A stretch of DNA of 43,944 nucleotides from Bacillota bacterium (GTDB taxonomy: Bacteria; Bacillota; UBA4882; UBA10575), in NCBI GenBank assembly GCA_012735195.1, contig JAAYIC010000076.1:1-43944 (forward strand), read 5' to 3'. The notes under the pieces are model-generated. The model ran no database searches. It was given only the letters and a program-made list of their open reading frames with translations, and was not told where the DNA came from. This document shows positions 15,520 through 23,181 of the stretch, piece by piece. The first letter of the stretch is position 1, and the number at the start of each line of letters is the position of its first letter. The position numbers were made by a program, and so were the translations under genes.

Positions 15520-15871
15520 ACCTTTGGTCGCTCCTTCCTTTTCTCTACCTTTCCTCCTGTTACCGGCCTGAGCAGGAAAATCTCATCCCTTATACTATAC
15601 CACTTTGTACAAGGGAGAACCGTTTTTTTCGCAGGCCGGTCCCGGCAAGCCTTAAGCGGAAATGGCGGCCGGTGGAGGGATATCATGCTTTTATTCGCGA
15701 TAAGAACTAAGATACCTGCTAAAAAAAAGAATATAGGTTTAACGATTTGTTGTAATTACTTTAACCGCAATTTTAAACTACAGATACCTACTTTATTATG
15801 TAAATACAGGGAGGAAAAGGAAATTAAAGCGCGAATATTTATAAACATAAAATTTTGGGCGGGAGAGGTTT
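15520..15871. other. Divergent intergenic region between redox operon and yraN
   Basis: No gene is visible. The half next to the redox operon contains minus-strand TTGTAC and TATAGT/TATAAG elements around 15588-15610 with non-canonical spacing. The half next to yraN (about 15700-15870) is sharply AT-rich. It contains a GGGAGG at about 15810 with no good start behind it and the ribosome site of yraN (GGGAGAGG). Confidence 0.4.
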
Positions 15872-16252
15872 ATGCAACAGAAAGAAATTGGGAACTACGG
15901 CGAGTCTCTGGCCGGGAAGATTCTGGAGCAAAAGGGATATGTGATCCTTGACCGCAATTTCCGGACCCGTTACGGGGAAGTGGATTTGGTGGCGAAAGAA
16001 GGAGAGGTCCTGGTTTTTGTCGAGGTAAAGGCCAGAAGAAGCATGAACTACGGGTCAGGGGCGGAGGCCGTGACCAGGGTGAAGCAGCAGCGGTTGATCC
16101 GGACGGCTCTTCACTATATGTTCCGCCGGGGCTGGCAAAACCGTCCCTGCCGGTTTGACCTGCTTGAGCTGAACCTGGATCAGGAGGGGAAGCTTCTCAG
16201 TTACCAATTGCTACAAAACGCGTTTGTGCCGGAAAGGGGGAAGAACTGCTGA
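15872..16252 (+). CDS. yraN: YraN family (UPF0102) nuclease-fold protein
   Basis: A 126-residue member of UPF0102 with a restriction-endonuclease-like fold. Signature residues visible are GNYGESLAGKILEQKGY, NFRTRYGEVDLVAKEG and VFVEVKARRSMNYGSGAEAV, i.e. the E-D-ExK pattern of that fold. The cellular role is not settled; it is usually found beside comM/dprA as here. ATG15872 has GGGAGAGG 4-11 nt upstream. The stop shares one base with the comM start. Confidence 0.93.
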   Translation: MQQKEIGNYGESLAGKILEQKGYVILDRNFRTRYGEVDLVAKEGEVLVFVEVKARRSMNYGSGAEAVTRVKQQRLIRTALHYMFRRGWQNRPCRFDLLELNLDQEGKLLSYQLLQNAFVPERGKNC

Positions 16253-17766
16253 TGCCGGCCAGGCTCTTTAGTGCGGCGGTTTTAGGGATCGACGGGTATC
16301 TGATTGAGGTGGAGGTGGACCTCTCCCGCGGGCTGCCCTCTTTTGACCTGGTCGGGTTGGCGGATACCGCCGTTAAAGAAGCTAAGGAGAGGGTGAAGGC
16401 GGCGATAAAAAACTCGGGGTATCCCTTTCCTACCCATAAAATCGTTGTGAACCTGGCTCCGGCGGACCTGAGAAAGGAGGGCGGCGGCTTTGATCTGCCG
16501 ATTGCCCTCGGGATTATGAGCGGGGCGGGCCTAATTGCTCGCGGGCGCCTGGCTGAAGGTGTGATCACCGGTGAATTGGCCCTGGATGGAACCGTCCGTC
16601 CGGTCCGCGGGGTCTTGGCGATTGCTTTGGCCGCCCATAAAGCGGGGAAGGGGTTTGTTCTACTTCCGGCCGCCAATTATGCCGAAGCCCGTGTGGTAAA
16701 AGGGATTGAGGTTGTGCCTGTCCGGAACCTCAGTCAGGCGGTGGCTTATTTGAACGACGGGCTCGTCCCGCCGGCGCCCCCGGCCCGGGAGGCGGAAGGA
16801 GCCAATCCCGGGGAAGGGGAGGACTTCGCCGAAGTCAAAGGGCAGGAGACGGCAAAGAGGGCCTTGGAGATTGCCGCCGCCGGCGGGCACAATCTATTGC
16901 TCAACGGGCCGCCCGGGTCCGGCAAGACAATGCTGGCCCGGAGAGTCCCGTCAATCCTGCCGCCCCTTACCCGGGAAGAATCAATCGAGATCACCAAGAT
17001 CTACAGTATCGCCGGGCTGTTGCCTCATGGGGCTTCTTTGGTGACTAGACGCCCGTTCCGCAGCCCGCACCATACCATTACCAAAGCGGGGCTGACCGGC
17101 GGGGGCAGTCACCCGCGGCCGGGTGAGGTAACCCTGGCCCACCACGGGGTCCTTTTCCTCGATGAGCTTACCGAATTTCGCCGGGAAGTACTGGAGGTCT
17201 TGCGGCAACCGCTGGAAGACGGGGTGGGCTTGATCTCCCGGGCTTTGCTCTCCCTGGTCTACCCAGCCCGTTTTATGCTGCTCCTCGCGAAAAATCCCTG
17301 TCCTTGTGGATTTCTTGGCGACCCGGAACACCCTTGTTCCTGCACGCCCTGGCAGTTACAGAGGTACCGGGCGCGGGTCTCCGGCCCGCTGCTCGACCGG
17401 ATTGACCTACGGATTGAAACACCGCGCCTGAATCACCGGGAGATTCTGGCGGACGGCGCCGGCGAATCCTCAGCACAGATCCGGGAACGGGTGGTCCGGG
17501 CCCGCGCCCTGCAGGAAGAGAGGTTTACCGGAACCGGGATCCACTGTAATGCCCATATGGGCCCTGGAGCAATAAAGAAGTTTTGCCGTCTCGGGGCTGA
17601 AGCCCGCCGGCTGTTGGCCGGGGCGATCCAGCATTACGGGCTCTCGGCCCGCGGCTGCGACCGGCTTTTAAAGGTGGCAAGGACCATCGCGGATCTTGAG
17701 GGGAAAGAGATGATCAACAGCGCACATTTGGCCGAGGCCATCCAGTACCGGGAAGAAAAAGGCTAA
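16252..17766 (+). CDS. comM: ComM/YifB family AAA+ ATPase (Mg-chelatase-like)
   Basis: 504 aa, full length. The N-terminal ChlI-type domain (VEVDLSRGLPSFDLVGLAD; VNLAPADLRKEGGGFDLPIA) precedes an AAA+ module with Walker A NGPPGSGKTMLARR (about 217-230) and Walker B VLFLDEL. A zinc-finger-like CPCGFLGDPEHPCSC insertion and a C-terminal helical domain (SARGCDRLLKVARTIADLEG) follow. In naturally competent bacteria ComM is a helicase helping branch migration of incoming DNA, and it is widespread also outside competent species. It is coupled to yraN by a one-base overlap. The usual next gene dprA is absent, and a minus-strand cation-efflux gene follows instead. Confidence 0.95.
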   Translation: MPARLFSAAVLGIDGYLIEVEVDLSRGLPSFDLVGLADTAVKEAKERVKAAIKNSGYPFPTHKIVVNLAPADLRKEGGGFDLPIALGIMSGAGLIARGRLAEGVITGELALDGTVRPVRGVLAIALAAHKAGKGFVLLPAANYAEARVVKGIEVVPVRNLSQAVAYLNDGLVPPAPPAREAEGANPGEGEDFAEVKGQETAKRALEIAAAGGHNLLLNGPPGSGKTMLARRVPSILPPLTREESIEITKIYSIAGLLPHGASLVTRRPFRSPHHTITKAGLTGGGSHPRPGEVTLAHHGVLFLDELTEFRREVLEVLRQPLEDGVGLISRALLSLVYPARFMLLLAKNPCPCGFLGDPEHPCSCTPWQLQRYRARVSGPLLDRIDLRIETPRLNHREILADGAGESSAQIRERVVRARALQEERFTGTGIHCNAHMGPGAIKKFCRLGAEARRLLAGAIQHYGLSARGCDRLLKVARTIADLEGKEMINSAHLAEAIQYREEKG

Positions 17767-17789
17767 AAAAGAAAAGTGTGGTTATCCCG

Positions 17790-18671
17790 TTATTCTTTTG
17801 CATCTTCTTCATAAGGCTCAATATGAGCTATTACCTGTGAATTTTTTTTAAATTTTGCCTTGATCGCATCTTCTATATCATGAGCCAGTTTATGTGCTTT
17901 TTCAACATCCAATTTTGAATTGACTTCTATGTGCAAGTCAATATATAAATTATTGATACTGCCTCTACTTCTGATATTATGAACGCCTTTAACATCTTCA
18001 AAGCTCAGGACAACATCGCTTATTTCTTTTGCATTAATAGCCACACCGTCAAGAAGGACATCGCTATTTTCTTTAAAAATTTCATAGCCGGCGTGAATTA
18101 TAAAACCGGCCACGATCAATGAAACAATAGGGTCGGTTTCCGGGGGAAGCCCTAATTTGACACCGGCGAGGGTTATCAAAACCCCTAATGAGATATAAAT
18201 ATCACTTCTTGTGTGCATTGAGTCGGAGATAAGGATTTGACTGTTAAGTTCTTTTCCCTTTCTATACTCTACAACAGAAACAACGATATTAACAATTAAA
18301 GTAAAAATCAGGACGATAAGGCTTTCGATTGTTATTTCCGGAATTACTGGTTCTATAAATCTTTTAACTGCATCCAAAATCACCTTTCCGGCAGCAAGAA
18401 AAAGCATGACCGCTATAAATAAACCCGCTAATGTTTCATATTTGGTATGTCCATAAGGATGGTCCTCATCTTCAGGTTTGGCGGCAAAATGAATGCCAAT
18501 CAACCCGACAATGTTGGAAGAACCATCCGAAAGTGAATGGAATCCGTCTGCGGTCATGCTCGCGCTTTTAATAATTGAACCGATGATAATTTTCAATGCA
18601 GCTACGAGTAGATTAGCCAGCAAAATAAGGAAAAGAACTCTTTGTATTCTATGGAAATTGTTTTTTTTCAT
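17790..18671 (-). CDS. Cation diffusion facilitator (CDF) metal efflux protein
   Basis: Divalent metal/proton antiporter of the inner membrane, about 293 residues. Six transmembrane helices occupy residues ~10-195. The metal-site residues lie in TADGFHSLSDGSSNIVG (helix 2) and SDSMHTRSDIYIS (helix 5, HxxxD). DEDHPYGHTKYE is the conserved CDF loop, and a C-terminal cytoplasmic metallochaperone-like domain follows (DVKGVHNIRSRG, YIDLHIEV). The gene is clearly AT-richer than its neighbours, suggesting acquisition. ATG18671 (MKKNNFHRIQRV) has GGGGGG upstream; ATG18716 is an alternative. The long structured leader upstream implies metal-responsive control. Substrate (Zn, Co, Ni, Fe or Mn) cannot be read from the motifs alone. 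Confidence 0.92.
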   Translation of the reverse strand: MKKNNFHRIQRVLFLILLANLLVAALKIIIGSIIKSASMTADGFHSLSDGSSNIVGLIGIHFAAKPEDEDHPYGHTKYETLAGLFIAVMLFLAAGKVILDAVKRFIEPVIPEITIESLIVLIFTLIVNIVVSVVEYRKGKELNSQILISDSMHTRSDIYISLGVLITLAGVKLGLPPETDPIVSLIVAGFIIHAGYEIFKENSDVLLDGVAINAKEISDVVLSFEDVKGVHNIRSRGSINNLYIDLHIEVNSKLDVEKAHKLAHDIEDAIKAKFKKNSQVIAHIEPYEEDAKE

Positions 18672-18787
18672 AGAAAAACCCCCCGCTAGGGACTGACTCT
18701 CTTTTTCTCCTCGCATTTATTCACAGTATTCATTCGCACCTCTTTGGGTGATATGAGCATACTGTGTTACCATAATATATTTCTATT

Positions 18788-18910
18788 AATAAAAAAATCC
18801 ATGAGCCCTGTTTAATGCAATGTCCCATGGATTTGATGATATCCACTGTCTTATAAAAAGACCCGGCCGCACACGTATTGAACCGTGTCGCCTGTTCATT
18901 TGCATATTAT
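18788..18910 (-). promoter_or_regulatory. Riboswitch-like leader with terminator upstream of CDF gene
   Basis: On the minus strand the leader can form a four-helix junction. P1 is ATGCAA (18905-18900) with TTGCAT (18820-18815). P2 is ACACG (18888-18884) with CGTGT (18875-18871). P3 is GTCTT (18862-18858) with AAGAC (18852-18848). P4 is GTGGAT (18846-18841) with ATCCAT (18832-18827). The P4 3' strand also lies in the 5' arm of an intrinsic terminator, AAATCCATG (18834-18826) with CATGGATTT (18803-18795) plus a T run. P4/P1 and the terminator are therefore mutually exclusive. Purine-rich junction pieces (ACAGGC, GACAG, GGGACA, ACAGGGC) recall the Ni/Co (czcD) riboswitch, which regulates CDF genes, but I could not match its consensus. 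Confidence 0.6.
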
Positions 18911-18957
18911 TAGATAAAACTAACATTATTAATTTTTTGTAAACATACTTATAAAAT

Positions 18958-18986
18958 ATTATATTGGTCAATCGTGCAACTGTCAA
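18958..18986 (-). promoter_or_regulatory. Sigma-A promoter of CDF gene
   Basis: Minus-strand TTGACA (18986-18981), exactly 17 nt, then TATAAT (18963-18958): both hexamers perfect. Predicted start is near 18951, giving a leader of about 280 nt before ATG18671. Confidence 0.85.
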
Positions 18987-19200
18987 CAGCAAATAGTTGC
19001 TTATGTGTTTCCTGCGACGGAGCCCTCATCGGGTATATCTGGCTCAACTGGGACGGGGTAGAAAATGAGGTTAGAGAGGCTACAGTTCTTGACACTATCC
19101 TTTATTTTTCTTTAAGTTGCAATAATTTACGGTATAAAGTAATATATAGGTAGCACATACGGGCAAGGAAGCGAAGAAATGGTAGAACGGTGGTGAGAAG
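18987..19200 (+). other. Intergenic region upstream of lipoprotein gene
   Basis: No gene or known RNA recognised. A perfect TTGACA (19089-19094) is followed 17 nt later by the weak TTAAGT, and TATAAA occurs near 19134. Either could start transcription toward the lipoprotein gene. Confidence 0.3.
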
Positions 19201-20121
19201 GTGAAGGACCTTACCAGAGTGGCCTTAGTGACGGTAATTCTTTTATCCGTGTTTTTCTTCGCCTGCCGGCAAGAGAAGGAAGTAGCCGCATTTACATACC
19301 GGGGAATTCTCTTCGAAGGCTTTAACCCGGTGAAACACAAACCCACTCCGGAACTGGCCCGTGGCGTTGAAATGGAGCAGGTTATGATTACCCATACCCA
19401 AATGAGGACTTTGATGGGTATCGTCGATATGCTGGAAAAGGAGAACCTGCTTTACCTTATGGAAATCCCCGGACGGTTTGTCCTCGTAAACTGTCCGTAT
19501 TCTTTTGCCGATAAACCCCAAATGACAATCTATCTTGACCGGCAAAAAATTAATATGGATTATTCCGTAGCCGATGATTGGCAGAACAAATTATCCAAGT
19601 TTACTCCTGGTTTAACCCTTGAAGAGCGGATTTCTCTCCGGGGGGTCCCGAAACTCCCCAACTTGTTGCGTATTATTATTCATGAAGTGGGCCATTTGAT
19701 CGAGTACAAAGTTTTGGGGTTCAGTTGGCAAGGAGAGTTTATTGCCAACGAATTAAACCGGGATTTTGTCGAGATCTCCTGGGATAAGGAGAATAATTGG
19801 CGGGATCGGGAGAAGATCCTCTTACGCCTGGAAACGATCAGGGAAGATGAAGAATTGGTGGAGTTTTTGACCTGGTTTGCCGGGAACTCTTCGTTTTTCA
19901 GTGTATATAGTAGCACGGGAATGACCGAGGATTTTGCTGAAAGCTTTGTTTCTTACTATTTTAAAACCCATTTTGATTATGCGTTACAACTTTTCTACCG
20001 CGGTGAACTGCGCCTTGCCGATCTGACCGCGCCAACCAAGGGAAGAGAAGAAAAGATCGGTTTTATCGCCGGCGTGATGCAGGATCCGGAGTTGTTCGAT
20101 CTGATAAAAAAGGGGAGATGA
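19201..20121 (+). CDS. Lipoprotein with HExxH metallopeptidase motif
   Basis: I recognise no named family. The first 22 residues form a signal peptide ending in a lipobox-like FFFAC, so lipid attachment at Cys22 and an extracytoplasmic location are likely. IIIHEVGHLIEY near residue 160 is a zincin HExxH motif, and MTEDFAESFVSYYF near 243 supplies a candidate third ligand Glu, the pattern of membrane-associated zinc peptidases. Length is 306 aa. GTG19201 follows GAGAAGG. It lies 4 nt before a TRAP-type binding protein, so the two exported proteins are probably co-expressed. Confidence 0.78.
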   Translation: MKDLTRVALVTVILLSVFFFACRQEKEVAAFTYRGILFEGFNPVKHKPTPELARGVEMEQVMITHTQMRTLMGIVDMLEKENLLYLMEIPGRFVLVNCPYSFADKPQMTIYLDRQKINMDYSVADDWQNKLSKFTPGLTLEERISLRGVPKLPNLLRIIIHEVGHLIEYKVLGFSWQGEFIANELNRDFVEISWDKENNWRDREKILLRLETIREDEELVEFLTWFAGNSSFFSVYSSTGMTEDFAESFVSYYFKTHFDYALQLFYRGELRLADLTAPTKGREEKIGFIAGVMQDPELFDLIKKGR

Positions 20122-20125
20122 TGTA

Positions 20126-21160
20126 ATGCGTTGTAAATTTCTCCCGGCTATCCTTGTGGTTTTTCTGTTGGCAAATTTTACGGTATCCGCCCGCGACCCC
20201 TTTATCCTGCGGGTTGCTACGGCGGAGGTTCAGGAGTCGCCGGTTGCGGAGGGGCTCTACAGGTTTAAAGAATTGGTGGAGCGAAGGACCAACGGGAGGA
20301 TAAAGGTCCAGGTATATATGGGCGGTGTCCGCGGGCAGGAGGAGGAGCTGCTTGAGGGGTTGCGCCGCGGGACGGTGGATGCGGTTTTGGTCACGTCCTC
20401 CAAATACAAGGCTCTGGTCCCGGAGATGGAGTTGTTGAGCTTGCCGCTGCTCTTTGCCACCGAAGAGCACTGGCAAGAGGCGTTAAGCGGCTCCCCTGGC
20501 CGACGCCTGGGGGATTTCGCCTTACAACGCCGCCAGGAAGTGGTCATGGGTTATATGACCACAGGTTCCCAGAATATTTTCGCCCGGCGGGATCTGATTA
20601 GCCTCGGCGCATTACGGGGGATGAAGATCAGTGCCGGGTCGTCGCCGTTGGCCCTGGAAGCTTGGCGGGCTTTAGGCCTGGAGCCTATGGTGGTTGCCGA
20701 TTCGGAACTGACCGTCGCCTTGCAGAGCGGCTGGGTGGATGCGGTGGGGAGCAATTTCTTTGATTACAACAGGTTGAAGTTGTATGAGGCTGCCAAATGC
20801 GTGGTCCGGACCTGTCATATGATAAGAGCCTACCCGCTTATTTTAAGCGGAATGGCCTGGGAGCGGATTCCGGCGAATTTCCGTCCGGTGGTGGTCTCCT
20901 GCGGCAGAGAGGCCTGCCTGTGGCAGGCAAGTCGTGCCTTTACCAGAAACAAGGAGATAAACGAGGAGTTGTCACGGAAGTACTGGGTGCGCCCGCTTAA
21001 CCCGACACCGGAGGAGAAGGCGGTTTGGGAAAAACAGATCATTCCTCTGCAAAACAGAGTGGCCAAGCAGTTGGGATTGGAAGATATCCTTCAGGAGATC
21101 CGGGCGATGGCGCCGGTACCAGAGACAGCAAAGGAGAAAGAGAAGGAAGAGAAGGAGTAA
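20126..21160 (+). CDS. Orphan TRAP transporter solute-binding protein (DctP family)
   Basis: 344 aa with a cleavable-type signal peptide (LPAILVVFLLANFTVSA). The DctP fold is visible in LRVATAEVQESPVAEGLYRFKELVERRTNGRIKVQVYMGG, LRRGTVDAVLV, LSLPLLF and VALQSGWVDAVGSNFFDY. In most DctP proteins the segment corresponding to LRGMKISAGSSP reads K-I-R, the Arg that grips the ligand carboxylate; here it is Ser, so the ligand may not be a simple acid. No DctQ/DctM permease genes are nearby. The protein ends in a Lys/Glu-rich tail (KEKEKEEKE). It could be a sensor component or a receptor for a distant permease. Confidence 0.88.
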   Translation: MRCKFLPAILVVFLLANFTVSARDPFILRVATAEVQESPVAEGLYRFKELVERRTNGRIKVQVYMGGVRGQEEELLEGLRRGTVDAVLVTSSKYKALVPEMELLSLPLLFATEEHWQEALSGSPGRRLGDFALQRRQEVVMGYMTTGSQNIFARRDLISLGALRGMKISAGSSPLALEAWRALGLEPMVVADSELTVALQSGWVDAVGSNFFDYNRLKLYEAAKCVVRTCHMIRAYPLILSGMAWERIPANFRPVVVSCGREACLWQASRAFTRNKEINEELSRKYWVRPLNPTPEEKAVWEKQIIPLQNRVAKQLGLEDILQEIRAMAPVPETAKEKEKEEKE

Positions 21161-21162
21161 AA

Positions 21163-21216
21163 CGGGCATACGCCGCGGGTATATGCCCGACGAAGCCGGG
21201 ATTGCACCCGGCTTTT
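21163..21216. terminator. Convergent terminator (two hairpins)
   Basis: CGGGCATA (21163-21170) pairs with TATGCCCG (21182-21189). A second hairpin AGCCGGG (21194-21200)/CCCGGCT (21207-21213) is followed by TTTT and overlaps the last bases of rqcH. It serves the TRAP gene and possibly rqcH. Confidence 0.8.
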
Positions 21217-23020
21217 ATTTTGGCCCTGTTTGCTCTCGTTCCGCCTCAATTCCCAGGCGTTTCAGAACCGCCGGATCCGGGGTAATAGTTAAGGTCTGAA
21301 AGTTTTTGTACAGGACAAAACCGGGCCGGGCGCCAGCGGGTTTGCGCACATGGCGCCTTTCGGTATAATCCACCGGCACCTTGCTGGAATGACGGGCTTT
21401 GCTAAAATAGGCGGCGAGGTTGGCCGCTTCCAACAGGGCCTCCTTGCCGACCTCCTTTCCCCCGCAGCGGAGCAGGACATGGCTGCCGGGGATTTTTTGT
21501 GTGTGGAACCAGAGATCACGGGGAGAAGAGAGCTTAAAGGTCAACTGGTCGTTTTGCCTGTTGTTTTTGCCCACCATAATCTCCCACCCTTCGCTGGAAC
21601 GGAAGAGCGCCGGGCGCCCGCCGGGCGACTGCCGGGGACGGCCCGGGAGCCGGCGGCCTTTAGTCAAGCCCGCCCCCTGCATCTCTTCTTCGACTGCCGC
21701 CAGTTCTTCAAGGTCCAAATCATTTTGCAAGGAGTTTTCTAAAGATTCCAGGTAGGCCAGTTCCTCTTTGGTCTTTTCCAGCTCCGCGGCGATCCGGGTC
21801 CGCCCTTTCTTGGCTTTGGCATATTTTTTGTAGTAATTCTGCGCGTTCTGATTTGCCGAAAGCGACGGGTCCAAAGGGATGGTTACGGTCTTACCCTCCG
21901 GGTCATAATAGTTTGCCAGTTCCACATGGCCGGCGCCCCGGGGAACTTGGTGCCGGTAGGCGGTAAGAAGCTCTCCGTAGAGACGCCAGTGATCGGCATC
22001 CTCCGCCTGGGCCAGTTCCTCCCGTTGTTTCTGTGCTTTTTTTTCCGCCTTTTTTTTGGCCCGGGTGATGATCTTGAGCAGCTTCCGCTGCCGCAAGGCC
22101 AGCTCTTCCCGGTATTCCCGGCGGTCAAGGGTCTCCGCCACCGCCCGGCTCAGGCTGGCGGCGGGAACCAACGCGGACTCAGGCAGGGAGAGGGGCCGGT
22201 AGGGGAAGAAATCTACCGGTTGTCCGTTTTTTTTGTAGCAATAAGGATGGATCCGCCCCGCCTCGATCTGCCGGTGGAGTTCACCCAGGACGGTGTGGAT
22301 TTTTTCCGCATATACCGGTGTATCCTCCGGGGAAATGGAGCCCGCCGTGGTTTTGGGGTCAAGGCCGGCCCGGTGCAAGACCTCTGCGGCCAGGAACGGG
22401 GAGACGCCCAGGATCTCTTCGACCAGGATTTGGCGGAGGGACCGTTCTGAGGGTGAACGGTCGATGATCAGCCGGAGATCGTAGGCTGTCAGGGTCTCCA
22501 GATTCCGCCCGGCCGGAGTAGGCGGCGGGGTGTAGATGGCGCCCGGCAGGATCCGCCGGGACTCGCCGTCCCTGTCCGGGAGGCGCTTTAAGGCATCCAG
22601 GATCCGGCCTTCCCCGTCGACCAGCAGGAGATTGGCGAAGCGGCCGATGGCTTCAAAGACCAGGGTAAAGACGGTTAACCCCTCTTCGGCGTAGTAATTT
22701 TCAATTTTAAAATGGAGAATTCTCTCGGAAGAAGGTCGGCTTACCTCTAAAAACCTTCCCCCTTGCAGGTATTTGCGGAGCAGCATGCAAAAGGCCGGCG
22801 GTTCCCGGTGGGACACGGGTTTTTTATTAATCAGATGGCTCCGGTAAAAACGGGGATGAACCGAAAAGAGCAACCAGAGATCCCGCCGGGGAAAAGGATG
22901 AAAGACCGAGAAGACCACTTTTTCCCTGTCTGGTTGAAAGATCCGGTCGATTCTCCCGTTGACCAGGGTTTGTTGGTACTCTTGTCGCAACGCGGCTACG
23001 GCCAGAGCATCAAAAGGCAT
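21215..23020 (-). CDS. rqcH: Ribosome quality control protein RqcH (NFACT family)
   Basis: Binds stalled 50S-peptidyl-tRNA complexes and directs C-terminal alanine tailing; formerly called fibronectin-binding protein. The start MPFDALAVAALRQEYQQTL is the canonical NFACT-N beginning, so I use ATG23020 (ATG23026, two codons earlier, is equally possible). Order: NFACT-N with helix-hairpin segment (EEILGVSPFLAAEVLHRAG), a Lys/Glu-rich coiled coil (RAKKKAEKKAQKQREEL and again LEKTKEELAYLESLENSL), then NFACT-R (WEIMVGKNNRQNDQLTFK, DLWFHTQKIPGSHVLLR). About 601 aa, normal. The C-terminus is complete. Confidence 0.94.
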   Translation of the reverse strand: MPFDALAVAALRQEYQQTLVNGRIDRIFQPDREKVVFSVFHPFPRRDLWLLFSVHPRFYRSHLINKKPVSHREPPAFCMLLRKYLQGGRFLEVSRPSSERILHFKIENYYAEEGLTVFTLVFEAIGRFANLLLVDGEGRILDALKRLPDRDGESRRILPGAIYTPPPTPAGRNLETLTAYDLRLIIDRSPSERSLRQILVEEILGVSPFLAAEVLHRAGLDPKTTAGSISPEDTPVYAEKIHTVLGELHRQIEAGRIHPYCYKKNGQPVDFFPYRPLSLPESALVPAASLSRAVAETLDRREYREELALRQRKLLKIITRAKKKAEKKAQKQREELAQAEDADHWRLYGELLTAYRHQVPRGAGHVELANYYDPEGKTVTIPLDPSLSANQNAQNYYKKYAKAKKGRTRIAAELEKTKEELAYLESLENSLQNDLDLEELAAVEEEMQGAGLTKGRRLPGRPRQSPGGRPALFRSSEGWEIMVGKNNRQNDQLTFKLSSPRDLWFHTQKIPGSHVLLRCGGKEVGKEALLEAANLAAYFSKARHSSKVPVDYTERRHVRKPAGARPGFVLYKNFQTLTITPDPAVLKRLGIEAEREQTGPK

Positions 23021-23181
23021 GGTCATCCCCCATTTCCTAAACAGTATAACACTCCTGGAAGCGATTTGGCAACCCTCCCCAGGAAGCATTTTTCACCGGG
23101 CCCGGCATAGAATTAGGACGAGATAAAGATCGTTAGATTACTGCACGATCCTGCCGAACGACAAAGGGGGGGTTGACAAAA

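Noticed and set aside
18786-18992. 68-codon minus-strand frame upstream of the efflux gene
   Set aside because: It runs across the perfect promoter and through the leader helices and terminator; no ribosome site and no family resemblance.
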